DNA of 64,000 nucleotides from Pusillimonas sp035515275. GTDB lineage: Bacteria > Pseudomonadota > Gammaproteobacteria > Burkholderiales > Burkholderiaceae_B. The stretch lies in NCBI RefSeq assembly GCF_035515275.1, contig NZ_DATJBQ010000178.1:1-64000 (forward strand), in the 5' to 3' direction. Under the pieces are notes generated by a model. The model saw only the letters and a program-made list of their open reading frames with translations. It did no database searches and had not been told where the DNA came from. How positions within the stretch are numbered: the stretch's first letter is position 1; every line of letters starts with the position of its first letter. This document shows positions 43,410 through 50,931 of this stretch, piece after piece. Position numbers and translations under genes: made by a program.

Positions 43410-43992
43410 GACCCGCGTCGCCGGCCAACATGGCCGCACTGATGCCCAGCACCCCAAGTACGGCGTCGTAACGTTCTTCGGGCGGAACCCTGAAAAGAAT
43501 GTCGTCGGACGCCGTAACATTGAGCCAGGCATTTTGCGCCATCTCACTTTCGAGTTGGCCTGCGCCCCACCCTGCATAACCCAGCGTCACCAATAGACGC
43601 TCGGGGCCACGCCCCTCGGCGACTTCTTGCAGCACGTCGCGCGACGTAGTCAGGGCCAGTTCGCCCAAGGGAATACTGGAGGTGTATTCACCTGCCGGCG
43701 CATGCAGCACAAAACCGCGATCGGTTTGCACCGGCCCGCCGAAAAACACCGGCGTGTCTTGCACGGGACCGATCTCGAGCGACAGATTAAGGTCGATGCG
43801 CTGCAATAGGTTGCCGACTGTGAGGTCGGTGGGGCGATTGACGACCAGTCCCAGGGCGCCATGGCTGGTGTGCTCGCACACATAGATGACGGTGTTGGCC
43901 AGGTTGCCGCTTACCATGCCGGGCATGGCCAGCAGAAATTGCCGGGAAAGATCAATGGCCGATGCGCAATCTGAAACTTTACTGGCTGACAT
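43402..43992 (-). CDS. yqgE: YqgE/AlgH family protein
   Basis: 196 residues of UPF0301. Conserved blocks: A-M-P-G-M, V-I-Y-V-C-E-H-T-S-H-G-A-L-G-L-V-V-N-R-P, F-F-G-G-P-V and L-G-Y-A-G-W-G-A-G-Q-L-E. Function unsettled. The start at 43992 follows AGGAGG. It pairs with ruvX downstream; rubredoxin lies 41 bp upstream on the same strand. Confidence 0.94.
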   Translation of the reverse strand: MSASKVSDCASAIDLSRQFLLAMPGMVSGNLANTVIYVCEHTSHGALGLVVNRPTDLTVGNLLQRIDLNLSLEIGPVQDTPVFFGGPVQTDRGFVLHAPAGEYTSSIPLGELALTTSRDVLQEVAEGRGPERLLVTLGYAGWGAGQLESEMAQNAWLNVTASDDILFRVPPEERYDAVLGVLGISAAMLAGDAGHA

Positions 43993-44033
43993 GATGCGCC
44001 CTCCTGTTTGCGGCTGTTGCCATGACAATAAGC

Positions 44034-44198
44034 TTACACCTCCATAAGCTCGAAGTCTTCTTTACGAGCCCCACATTCGGGGCAGACCCAATTGGGTGGA
44101 ACATCTTCCCAACGGGTTCCGGGCGCGATGCCTTCTTCGGGCACACCCGCCTCTTCATCGTAAATCCAGCCACATATCAGACACATCCAGGTACGCAT
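44034..44198 (-). CDS. Rubredoxin
   Basis: 54 residues: MRTWMCLICGW at the start, four iron ligands C6-x-x-C9 and C39-x-x-C42 (W-V-C-P-E-C-G), and the W-x-D-V-P-x-x-W-V-C-P core. A one-electron carrier of standard size. It is the first gene of rubredoxin-yqgE-ruvX and divergent from thiD; the rubredoxin/thiD/hemL neighbourhood is typical of Bordetella relatives. Confidence 0.95.
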   Translation of the reverse strand: MRTWMCLICGWIYDEEAGVPEEGIAPGTRWEDVPPNWVCPECGARKEDFELMEV

Positions 44199-44356
44199 AT
44201 CCGTTACTCTCAAAAAAGGGCGACTCGGGCAGGACGAAATCTCGACCCGCCGATTGGCGATTCAATTAGAATGGGGTCAATATTACTAAACGCAATAGCT
44301 TCCCTCCTTGATTCAAGCCAAAGTTTACGAAACTCGCCTTCCCCCACTCCCTGCCT

Positions 44357-45160
44357 GTGCTAGTTCCTGACCCTTCCCTGGTACTGTTTTTTGAGCCGTT
44401 CGATCCCAGCGGGTCAAGCAATCTGCCTGCCGATGCAGTCAGTTGCGCCGCGCTGGGCGGACACGCGCTTAGTGTGGTTACCGCCATCCATGTGCAGGAC
44501 ACCGCCGGTATCGAAGACATCCACGCCATGTCGCCCGAGTTTATCGATGACCAGGCGCGCTGCCTGCTTGAAGACATGAATGTTCAGGCCATAAAGGCCG
44601 GGCCCCTGTACAGCACTGATGCTGTGCGCGTTCTGGCACAGATTGCCGCCGACTACAGCCATCTTCCGCTGGTGCTGCAGCTGGGTGCGCCCCTTGAAAC
44701 CAATACGGGCGACGATACCGACCCGGAAGAGGTGCTGGACGCGCTGTTCGAGCTATTGTTGCCCCAGGCAAACCTGGTTATAGCCGAACATGGCCTGCTT
44801 ACCCACTGGCAATCCGACGGCATCTTGTCCACGAACGAAACCATGACACCCGCCCAGTTGCTGCTTAAATACGGCGCACAATGGGTAATGACCACCGGCG
44901 CCCCAATACGCCCAGGGCAAAGCGCTCATTTGCTGCACGGGCCCGAGCAAGCCACCTACAACTGGTTATGGCAGGCCCCCAGCTCACGACTGGTCGACGT
45001 CGACGGCCCGCTTGCCTGTGCGGCCACGCTTGAGCTGGCGCAAGGTCATGCAATGCCGCAAGCCATTGAAACCGCTCTTAAGAAGGCCGTGCGCCTTTCC
45101 TCGGCAACGTTTCAGCCAGGCATGGGTTATCGAATCATCAATCGCTCTGCTCATGAATAA
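44357..45160 (+). CDS. thiD: ThiD-like hydroxymethylpyrimidine kinase homologue, degenerate
   Basis: 267 residues, GTG start without a clear ribosome binding site. The family N-terminal motif is recognisable but altered: D-P-S-G-S-S-N-L-P-A-D-A where typical ThiD has D-P-S-G-G-A-G-L-Q-A-D. A-A-L-G-G-H-A-L-S-V-V-T-A-I and K-A-G fit. The C-terminal anion-hole motif (G-T-G-C/D-T-L/F-S) is absent: D-V-D-G-P-L-A-C-A-A occupies the place. It is probably catalytically weak or repurposed. It overlaps thiE by 8 bp. Confidence 0.8.
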   Translation: MLVPDPSLVLFFEPFDPSGSSNLPADAVSCAALGGHALSVVTAIHVQDTAGIEDIHAMSPEFIDDQARCLLEDMNVQAIKAGPLYSTDAVRVLAQIAADYSHLPLVLQLGAPLETNTGDDTDPEEVLDALFELLLPQANLVIAEHGLLTHWQSDGILSTNETMTPAQLLLKYGAQWVMTTGAPIRPGQSAHLLHGPEQATYNWLWQAPSSRLVDVDGPLACAATLELAQGHAMPQAIETALKKAVRLSSATFQPGMGYRIINRSAHE

Positions 45161-45818
45161 ATCGTCTACTACACGGTTTCCACGAGGCCTCTACGGCATC
45201 ACACCCGACTGGGAAGACACCGACAAACTGACCGAAGCGGTACGGCAGGCCGCAGCGGGCGGCATGACAGCGCTGCAATGGCGCCGCAAAACCGGCAGCC
45301 ACGCCCAACGTCTTGCGCAGGGCAAGGCATTGCGCCGGCTCTGCAGCGCACTGGGCATCGTGTTCATGGTCAACGACAGCCTTGAAACGGCCCTGCAGCT
45401 TGAGGCCGATGGCGCGCATCTGGGCCGCGACGACGGCCCGCTGACGGCGGCACGCAAGGCGCTGGGGCCTGACCGCCTTCTGGGCGCTTCGTGCTACAAC
45501 CAACCCCAGCTTGCCGAACAGGCCCTTGCAGCCGGTGCCGACTACATTGCCTTCGGCGCCATGTATCCGTCGCAGGTAAAGCCCGAGGCAGTGCAGGCGA
45601 GCCTCGAGCACCTGCGCATCGCACAGCACCTGGCCGCCTCTTTCGCAACAGAGCACTCACGCGCCGCCGTCGTGGCCATTGGCGGCATCACTCCCGACAA
45701 TGCGGCACCGCTTGTCGAGGCAGGTGCCGACAGCATCGCCTTGATCAGCGGCCTTTTCGAGGCGCCCGACATCCAGGCAGCCGCCGCACGCTGCCGCGCT
45801 TTGTTCAAGGCAGCCTAG
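45153..45818 (+). CDS. thiE: Thiamine-phosphate synthase
   Basis: Couples HMP-PP and thiazole phosphate to thiamine phosphate. 221 residues, TIM barrel with Q-W-R-R-K, V-N-D-S, G-A-H-L-G-R-D-D, F-G-A-M-Y-P-S and A-I-G-G-I-T-P-D-N. Minor departures from canonical Q-x-R-E-K. The start at 45153 overlaps the thiD-like stop. Confidence 0.92.
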   Translation: MNKSSTTRFPRGLYGITPDWEDTDKLTEAVRQAAAGGMTALQWRRKTGSHAQRLAQGKALRRLCSALGIVFMVNDSLETALQLEADGAHLGRDDGPLTAARKALGPDRLLGASCYNQPQLAEQALAAGADYIAFGAMYPSQVKPEAVQASLEHLRIAQHLAASFATEHSRAAVVAIGGITPDNAAPLVEAGADSIALISGLFEAPDIQAAAARCRALFKAA

Positions 45819-45933
45819 CCCGCCACGCTGCAAGCGCTGCCGCGCCCGCCCACGGCGCCTGCCGGCTTGGTATGCTTATGGCTTCATATCGGCCTTCATT
45901 GGCCGCCCAAGTATTACTACCGGATCTTGCATC

Positions 45934-47211
45934 ATGCCCCGTAACGCCTCCTTATTTGAACGCGCCTGCCAAACCATTCCGGGCGGCGTCAATTCGCCCG
46001 TACGTGCCTTCCGATCGGTCGGCGGCGTGCCACGTTTCGTCACGCGCGCACAAGGCCCCTACATCTGGGACGCCGAAGACAAGCGTTACATCGACTACGT
46101 CGGCTCGTGGGGCCCTGCCATTTTGGGCCATGCCCACCCCGAGATCGTTCGTGTCGTGCAAGAAACGGCGGTCAATGGCTTGTCTTTCGGTGCGCCCACC
46201 GAAGGCGAGATCGACATTGCGGAAGCCATCGTTGCGCGTATTCCATCCATCGAGAAAGTACGCTTGGTCAGCTCGGGAACCGAAGCGACCATGTCGGCCA
46301 TACGGTTGGCCCGAGGCGTAACCAACCGCCCCAAAATCATCAAATTCGAAGGCTGCTACCACGGCCATGCCGACAGCCTGCTGGTCAAGGCGGGGTCGGG
46401 CATGCTGACCTTCGGCCACCCCACTTCGGCAGGGGTTCCGGCCGAGTTCATTCAGCACACGCTGGTGCTCGACTTCAACCGCCTCGAAGCCGTTGAAGCC
46501 GCATTCAAGCAATACCCCGACGAAATCGCCTGCATCATCGTCGAGCCCATTGCCGGCAATATGAACCTGGTCAAGCCCGCAGCAGGCTTTCTGGAAGGCT
46601 TGCGCGCCCTGTGCACCCAGTACGGCGCCCTGCTTATTTTCGACGAAGTCATGACGGGCTTTCGTGCCGGGCCACAGGGTGTTCAGGGCCTGACCGGCGT
46701 CAAGCCCGACATCACCACCCTTGCCAAGGTCATTGGCGGCGGCATGCCGGTAGGCGCCTTTGGCGGCCGCGCCGACATCATGGAACACGTTGCGCCCCTT
46801 GGCCCCGTGTACCAGGCCGGCACCTTGTCGGGCAACCCGGTGGCAGTGGCCGCCGGGTTGACCACCTTGCGCCTGCTGTCCGAGCCGGGCTTCTACGAGC
46901 GCCTGGGCGCACAGACCCAAAAGCTCACCGCGGGCCTGATCGAACGCGCCCAGGCGGCCAAACTGCCTTTCAGCGCAGACTCCGTCGGCGGCATGTTCGG
47001 CATTTATTTCCGCGAGGGCATCCCCACGACCTTCGAAGAAGTGTCGGCGTCCGATGTAGAGCGCTTCAAGAAATTCTTCCACGCCATGTTAATTCGAGGC
47101 GTGTACCTGGCACCTTCCGCATTCGAGGCGGGCTTCGTCTCGTCCACCCATGACGACGCGGTGATCCAAACAACGCTCGACGCCGCCGAAGAGGCATTCG
47201 CCACACTTTAA
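45934..47211 (+). CDS. hemL: Glutamate-1-semialdehyde 2,1-aminomutase
   Basis: Makes 5-aminolevulinate in the C5 haem pathway. 425 residues, class III aminotransferase fold with PLP lysine K265 (T-L-A-K-V-I-G-G-G-M-P). Opens F-E-R-A-C-Q-T-I-P-G-G-V-N-S-P-V-R-A-F, a family signature. It lies 115 bp after thiE and is followed by a repeat-rich non-coding region. Confidence 0.97.
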   Translation: MPRNASLFERACQTIPGGVNSPVRAFRSVGGVPRFVTRAQGPYIWDAEDKRYIDYVGSWGPAILGHAHPEIVRVVQETAVNGLSFGAPTEGEIDIAEAIVARIPSIEKVRLVSSGTEATMSAIRLARGVTNRPKIIKFEGCYHGHADSLLVKAGSGMLTFGHPTSAGVPAEFIQHTLVLDFNRLEAVEAAFKQYPDEIACIIVEPIAGNMNLVKPAAGFLEGLRALCTQYGALLIFDEVMTGFRAGPQGVQGLTGVKPDITTLAKVIGGGMPVGAFGGRADIMEHVAPLGPVYQAGTLSGNPVAVAAGLTTLRLLSEPGFYERLGAQTQKLTAGLIERAQAAKLPFSADSVGGMFGIYFREGIPTTFEEVSASDVERFKKFFHAMLIRGVYLAPSAFEAGFVSSTHDDAVIQTTLDAAEEAFATL

Positions 47212-47291
47212 TCCGCGAATCGACCACCCTGCCGGCCGCCGCCGCCGCGGCCATTTCCCGCAGCTGCAGCTGCAGCCGCAACCGCTGCCCC

Positions 47292-47362
47292 AAGCCGCTG
47301 GCGCAAGCCGCTGGCGCAAGCCGTCTCCGCAAGCCGTCTCCGCAAGCCGTCTCCGCAAGCCG
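47292..47362. repeat. 13-bp tandem repeat, five copies plus partial
   Basis: Two copies of AAGCCGCTGGCGC are followed by three of AAGCCGTCTCCGC and a final AAGCCG that runs into the left arm of the adjacent stem-loop element. The 13-bp unit length is not a codon multiple. Copy number is likely to vary. Confidence 0.9.
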
Positions 47363-47451
47363 TTGGGGGCGAGGGTGTGCCAAACGGGCGTTGGAGGGCG
47401 CTGCCACAAACCGCCCGACCGCCCGTTTGGCACACCCTCGCCCCCAACGGC
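47359..47451. repeat. Stem-loop element copy 2: 32-bp perfect inverted repeat around the same 29-nt core
   Basis: Arms 47359-47390 and 47420-47451 are perfect complements (32/32). The arm starts GCCGTTGGGGGCGAGG and ends CAAACGGGCG. The centre 47391-47419 begins TTGGAGGGCG and ends CCGCCCGAC, and equals the reverse complement of the centre of copy 1 except for one A/T difference. Both copies have a 29-nt centre and sit between convergent genes (here hemL and a RidA-like gene). Arms share only GCC, the following T-rich/GGGGG stretch and the terminal CG. Confidence 0.88.
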
Positions 47452-47527
47452 GCTCAAGAACCCAAATAGCACGCTCACCAGATAGTAAGCTCACCCTATA
47501 GCGACCGCCCAACGCCACATAAACAAA

Positions 47528-47600
47528 AGCCCACCAAATAAACTGCGCCCCAAAAATCGGATCAAATCCAACTTTTGGGGCGCAGTTTATTTGGCGGGCT
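47528..47600. terminator. Long inverted repeat / two-way terminator, possibly from IS3-like ends
   Basis: Arms 47528-47555 and 47573-47600 pair at 27 of 28 positions around a 17-nt loop. On plus the stem is followed by TTCTT, on minus by TTTGTTT, so it can end both hemL and the RidA-like transcript. The arm CTGCGCCCCAAAA continuing to (G/A)TTGGAT-like sequence resembles terminal repeats of some IS3-family elements, so it may be a MITE-like remnant. Confidence 0.7.
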
Positions 47601-47650
47601 TTCTTCAGCCTGGGCCTACCCGTTAAGCAGACCCACCAAAGGCACCGGTA

Positions 47651-48058
47651 CTACGCCCCCGGCACCACTGCCGTGACTTCGATCTCGACCTTGGCACGGT
47701 CCTCAACCAAATCAGCCACTTCCACCGCTGTCATGGCAGGAAAATTCTTACCGATGATTTCACGATAGTGCTGGCCGATTTCGCGCAGCGAAGCCACATA
47801 CTCTTTTTTGTCGACCACATACCAGGTCATGCGGGTAATGTGCTCGGGGCCTGCGCCGCCTTCTTTAAGGATAGCAACAATATTGCGCAGGGTCTGGCCA
47901 ACCTGTTCGGCCAGGTCGTCGCTTTCGAATTCCTGCTGGGCGTTCCAGGCGATCTGGCCACCTACAAAGATAATACGGCTGCCAACAGTCAGCTCATTCA
48001 TGATGCCGTTGGAATAACCGCGGGGCGGTGCCCAGTCGGATGGTTGCAGAACTTTCAT
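47651..48058 (-). CDS. RidA-family protein in aromatic CoA cluster
   Basis: 135 residues of the Rid/YjgF fold (G-G-Q-I-A-W-N, Q-V-G-Q-T-L-R-N-I, M-T-W-Y-V-V-D). Canonical RidA hydrolyses enamine/imine intermediates using an arginine in P-A-R-S-x-V-E-V; here that place reads P-A-M-T-A-V-E-V, so the arginine is missing. It therefore belongs to a different Rid subgroup of uncertain activity. It is the last gene of the CoA-ligase cluster, 27 bp after the ligase stop, suggesting a role with an amino- or imino-intermediate. Confidence 0.88.
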   Translation of the reverse strand: MKVLQPSDWAPPRGYSNGIMNELTVGSRIIFVGGQIAWNAQQEFESDDLAEQVGQTLRNIVAILKEGGAGPEHITRMTWYVVDKKEYVASLREIGQHYREIIGKNFPAMTAVEVADLVEDRAKVEIEVTAVVPGA

Positions 48059-48085
48059 TCAATCCTCTCGATAAAAAGACAAGAC

Positions 48086-49726
48086 TTAATTGCGGCGCAG
48101 AACAAAGCGCTGAAGCTTGCCGGTTTCAGTCCTAGGTAGAGCCGTGACAAACTCAATGGCTCGTGGATACTTATAAGGAGCAATCTGCGCCTTGACGTGG
48201 TCTTGCAGTGCTTTGACCATGGCTGCGTCGCCGGTGAACCCCGGCTTGAGCACAACAAATGCCTTGACGATGTTGCCGCGGTCTTCGTCGGGTATACCGA
48301 CCACACCACATTCGGCCACCGCCTCGTGCTTCAGCATGGCGTCTTCCACTTCGGGTCCGGCTATGTTGTAGCCCGCCGAAATAATCATGTCGTCGTTGCG
48401 CGCCTGATAAAAGAAGTAGCCGTCGTCGTCGCGCACAAAGGTGTCACCCGGCAGATTCCAGCCCTTTTGCACAAAAACACGCTGGCGCTCGTCGTCGAGG
48501 TAACGGCAGCCCGTGGGGCCTTTGACCACCAGGCGACCCACCGTGCCGTTGGGGACCGGGTTGAGGTTCTCGTCGACTACCTGGGCCACGTAGCCCGGCA
48601 CGACCGTGCCGATGGCGCCCCGGCGCACGTCTTCGGGCGCGCTGGCCACGAACACGTGGATCATTTCAGTTCCGCCGATGCCGTCGATCATTTCGATGCC
48701 GCTGGCCTGCTTCCAAAGCTGGCGGGTGGCGTCGGGCAGTGCCTCGCCGGCCGAGACCGTTTTCTTGAGCGACGTCAATTTGTACTTGGGCACCAGCTCG
48801 GCCATTTGCCGATAGAACGTAGGGGCGGTAAAGGTCATGGTCACACCGAAATCGTCTACCGTGGCCAGAAGCTCGGCGGGCGTCAGCTTTTCGACCAACA
48901 CCGTCGAGCCCCCTACTCGTAGCGGGAAGCACAACAGCCCTCCGAGGCCAAAGGTAAACGCCAGGGGCGGTGTGCCGCACACCACTTCGTCGGGTGTCAT
49001 GCGCAAGACATGCTTCGAGAACGTGTCGCACATGGCCAGGACGTCGCGATGAAAATGCATGCAGCCTTTGGGCTTGCCGGTAGTACCACTGGTAAAGGCA
49101 ATCAGGCAGACATCATCAACCGCCGTGTCACAAGGCGTGAACTGGGCGGGCTTCGTCTTGGCGATGCTTTCGAGCGAACCGGCGCCCTCGTCATGAAAAT
49201 AAATAATCTGTGTCAGGTCGGGGCAATACGCGGCATGTCCGGCATCAAGGCAATGCTCGATTTCGTCGGCCAGTCGCTTGTCGCACAAAGCGGCCGAAAT
49301 ACGGGCCTTTTCGATAATGGGCTTGAGCTCGACCGCACGTAACAGCGGCATGGTGGGCACCACCACCAAACCCGCCTTGACCACCGCCAGCCACGAGGCG
49401 GCCATCATGGCGTTGTTGGGGCCGCGCAGCAACACGCGGTTGCCCGGCACAAGCTTCATGTCTTCAATTAGGACATGGGCGATTCGGTTGGTGAGCTCGG
49501 CCAGCTCGCGGTAACTTAAAGCGTGTTTTCCTTGTTCGTCGCGCCAGCGCAAGGCGATTCGGTCGCCATTGCCCCGGGCCACGTGAGCGTCGACCAGCTC
49601 GACCACGCAGTTGAGGCGGTCGGGATAATCGACATCGGGGTTACCTTCTAGCAAAAACTCGGGCCATTCCGCCATCGGCGGCAGGTGGTCTTTTGCGAAA
49701 GTATCGATATGGGCAGAGCGTGCCAT
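48086..49726 (-). CDS. Aryl-CoA ligase (2-aminobenzoate/benzoate-CoA ligase family)
   Basis: 546 residues of the AMP-forming acyl-CoA synthetase family. Motifs: F-T-S-G-T-T-G-K-P-K-G (P-loop-like), the G-I-G-G-T-E-M region and the C-terminal K in R-T-E-T-G-K-L-Q-R. Overall it resembles benzoate/2-aminobenzoate-CoA ligases. It activates an aromatic acid to its CoA thioester for the monooxygenase encoded upstream. The start at 49726 follows CAGGAG. It lies 29 bp after the acyl-CoA dehydrogenase gene. Confidence 0.92.
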   Translation of the reverse strand: MARSAHIDTFAKDHLPPMAEWPEFLLEGNPDVDYPDRLNCVVELVDAHVARGNGDRIALRWRDEQGKHALSYRELAELTNRIAHVLIEDMKLVPGNRVLLRGPNNAMMAASWLAVVKAGLVVVPTMPLLRAVELKPIIEKARISAALCDKRLADEIEHCLDAGHAAYCPDLTQIIYFHDEGAGSLESIAKTKPAQFTPCDTAVDDVCLIAFTSGTTGKPKGCMHFHRDVLAMCDTFSKHVLRMTPDEVVCGTPPLAFTFGLGGLLCFPLRVGGSTVLVEKLTPAELLATVDDFGVTMTFTAPTFYRQMAELVPKYKLTSLKKTVSAGEALPDATRQLWKQASGIEMIDGIGGTEMIHVFVASAPEDVRRGAIGTVVPGYVAQVVDENLNPVPNGTVGRLVVKGPTGCRYLDDERQRVFVQKGWNLPGDTFVRDDDGYFFYQARNDDMIISAGYNIAGPEVEDAMLKHEAVAECGVVGIPDEDRGNIVKAFVVLKPGFTGDAAMVKALQDHVKAQIAPYKYPRAIEFVTALPRTETGKLQRFVLRRN

Positions 49727-49755
49727 TTTTTGTCTCCTGGTTGATCGGCCGGGCA

Positions 49756-50931
49756 TCAGGCGTCTTTGAGCAGTTCCCGGGCGATGATGAGTCGCTGTAC
49801 TTCGGTAGCGCCCTCATAGATGCGCAATGCGCGTATTTCTCGATAGAGTTTTTCGACCGGCATGCCCACCATGACGCCGGCTCCGCCGAACATCTGCAAC
49901 GCGCGGTCGATAACCCGCTGAGCCGACTCGGTAGCCGCCATCTTGGCCATCGCGGCCTCGCGCGTGGTGCGCACACCCTTGACGTCGCGCATCCATGCCG
50001 CACGGTAAGTAAGCAGGGCGGCTGCGTCGATTTCGGTCGCCATGTCGCCCAGGGCCGCCTGAGTAAGCTGCAGGTCGGCCAAGGTCTGACCGAACATGCG
50101 ACGCGACTTTGCGCGACCCATGCCTTCTTGCAGGGCACGCTTTGCGAAACCCAAGGCTGCCGCCGCCACCGACGCCCGGAAAATGTCCAGGGTCATCATG
50201 GCGATCTTAAAGCCCTGGCCGGCATCGCCCAAGCGCTGCGATACAGGAATACGGCACTGGTTGAACCTGAGCCGTGCCAGGGGATGCGGAGCAATGACAT
50301 CGATGCGTTCGGCAATCTCGAGCCCCGGGGTATCGGCGTCGACCACAAAGGCGGAAATGCCCCGGGCGCCCGGCGCTTCGCCAGTACGCACGAACACGCA
50401 ATAAAAGTCGGCAATGCCCCCGTTCGAGATCCAGGTCTTTTCGCCGTTGAGCACGTAGCTGTCGCCGTCGAACACGGCTTCACATGACATGGCGGCGACG
50501 TCGGAGCCGGCCTCGGGCTCGGAAAGCGCAAACGCGGCAATGGCCTCGCCCGAAGCCACCTTGGGCAAATAGCGTTGGCGAAGTTCGTCGCTGCCGGCAA
50601 TGGAAATGGCGCCGCTGCCCAACCCCTGCATGGCAAAGGCAAAGTCGGCCAGACCGTCGTGGCGGGCCAGTGTTTCGCGCATGATGCACACCGCACGAGA
50701 ATCAATCTGAGGCCAACGCCCGCCCCAGGAACCGTCGGGCCCTTGCGGTACGGCAACACGCAACCAGCCGGCCTTGCCCAACGCCTTGACCAGCTCGCGG
50801 CAGGCGTTGTCGGTGTCGGAATGGTCGATATTACCCAGCGTTTGCTCGCACCAGCCCTGGAGTTCGCGCGCCATTTGCGGATGGCGCTCGTCAAAGAAGG
50901 GCCAGTCAAGCCATGTGGTGTCGATGCTCAT
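49756..50931 (-). CDS. Acyl-CoA dehydrogenase family protein
   Basis: 391 residues: FAD enzyme with A-F-A-L-S-E-P-E-A-G-S-D, W-I-S-N-G and the C-terminal catalytic glutamate in Y-E-G-A-T-E-V-Q. It may oxidise an alicyclic CoA thioester after ring reduction. It overlaps the stop of the crotonase gene by one base and is in the same operon. Confidence 0.92.
   Translation of the reverse strand: MSIDTTWLDWPFFDERHPQMARELQGWCEQTLGNIDHSDTDNACRELVKALGKAGWLRVAVPQGPDGSWGGRWPQIDSRAVCIMRETLARHDGLADFAFAMQGLGSGAISIAGSDELRQRYLPKVASGEAIAAFALSEPEAGSDVAAMSCEAVFDGDSYVLNGEKTWISNGGIADFYCVFVRTGEAPGARGISAFVVDADTPGLEIAERIDVIAPHPLARLRFNQCRIPVSQRLGDAGQGFKIAMMTLDIFRASVAAAALGFAKRALQEGMGRAKSRRMFGQTLADLQLTQAALGDMATEIDAAALLTYRAAWMRDVKGVRTTREAAMAKMAATESAQRVIDRALQMFGGAGVMVGMPVEKLYREIRALRIYEGATEVQRLIIARELLKDA

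Larger units (their letters stand above)
47212..47650. other. Repeat-rich non-coding region between hemL and RidA-like gene (439 bp)
   Basis: No credible gene. In order: GC-rich triplet-like repeats (47231-47280), a 13-bp tandem array (47292-47362), stem-loop element copy 2 (47359-47451), a stretch of no recognised content (47452-47527), and a long inverted repeat that can act as a two-way terminator (47528-47600). Open frames crossing it are fragments of these repeats. Confidence 0.8.

Noticed and set aside
45952..47082. 376-residue minus-strand frame
   Set aside because: Antisense to hemL, which has a complete active site and family length. Long antisense frames are common at this GC content.
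47292..47362. Possible CRISPR array
   Set aside because: Units are contiguous 13-mers without spacers; it is a simple tandem repeat.
47066..47518. Minus-strand frames of 129-150 residues over the hemL 3' end and repeats
   Set aside because: Arg/Ala-rich translations of tandem and inverted repeats; no start signal and no family resemblance.
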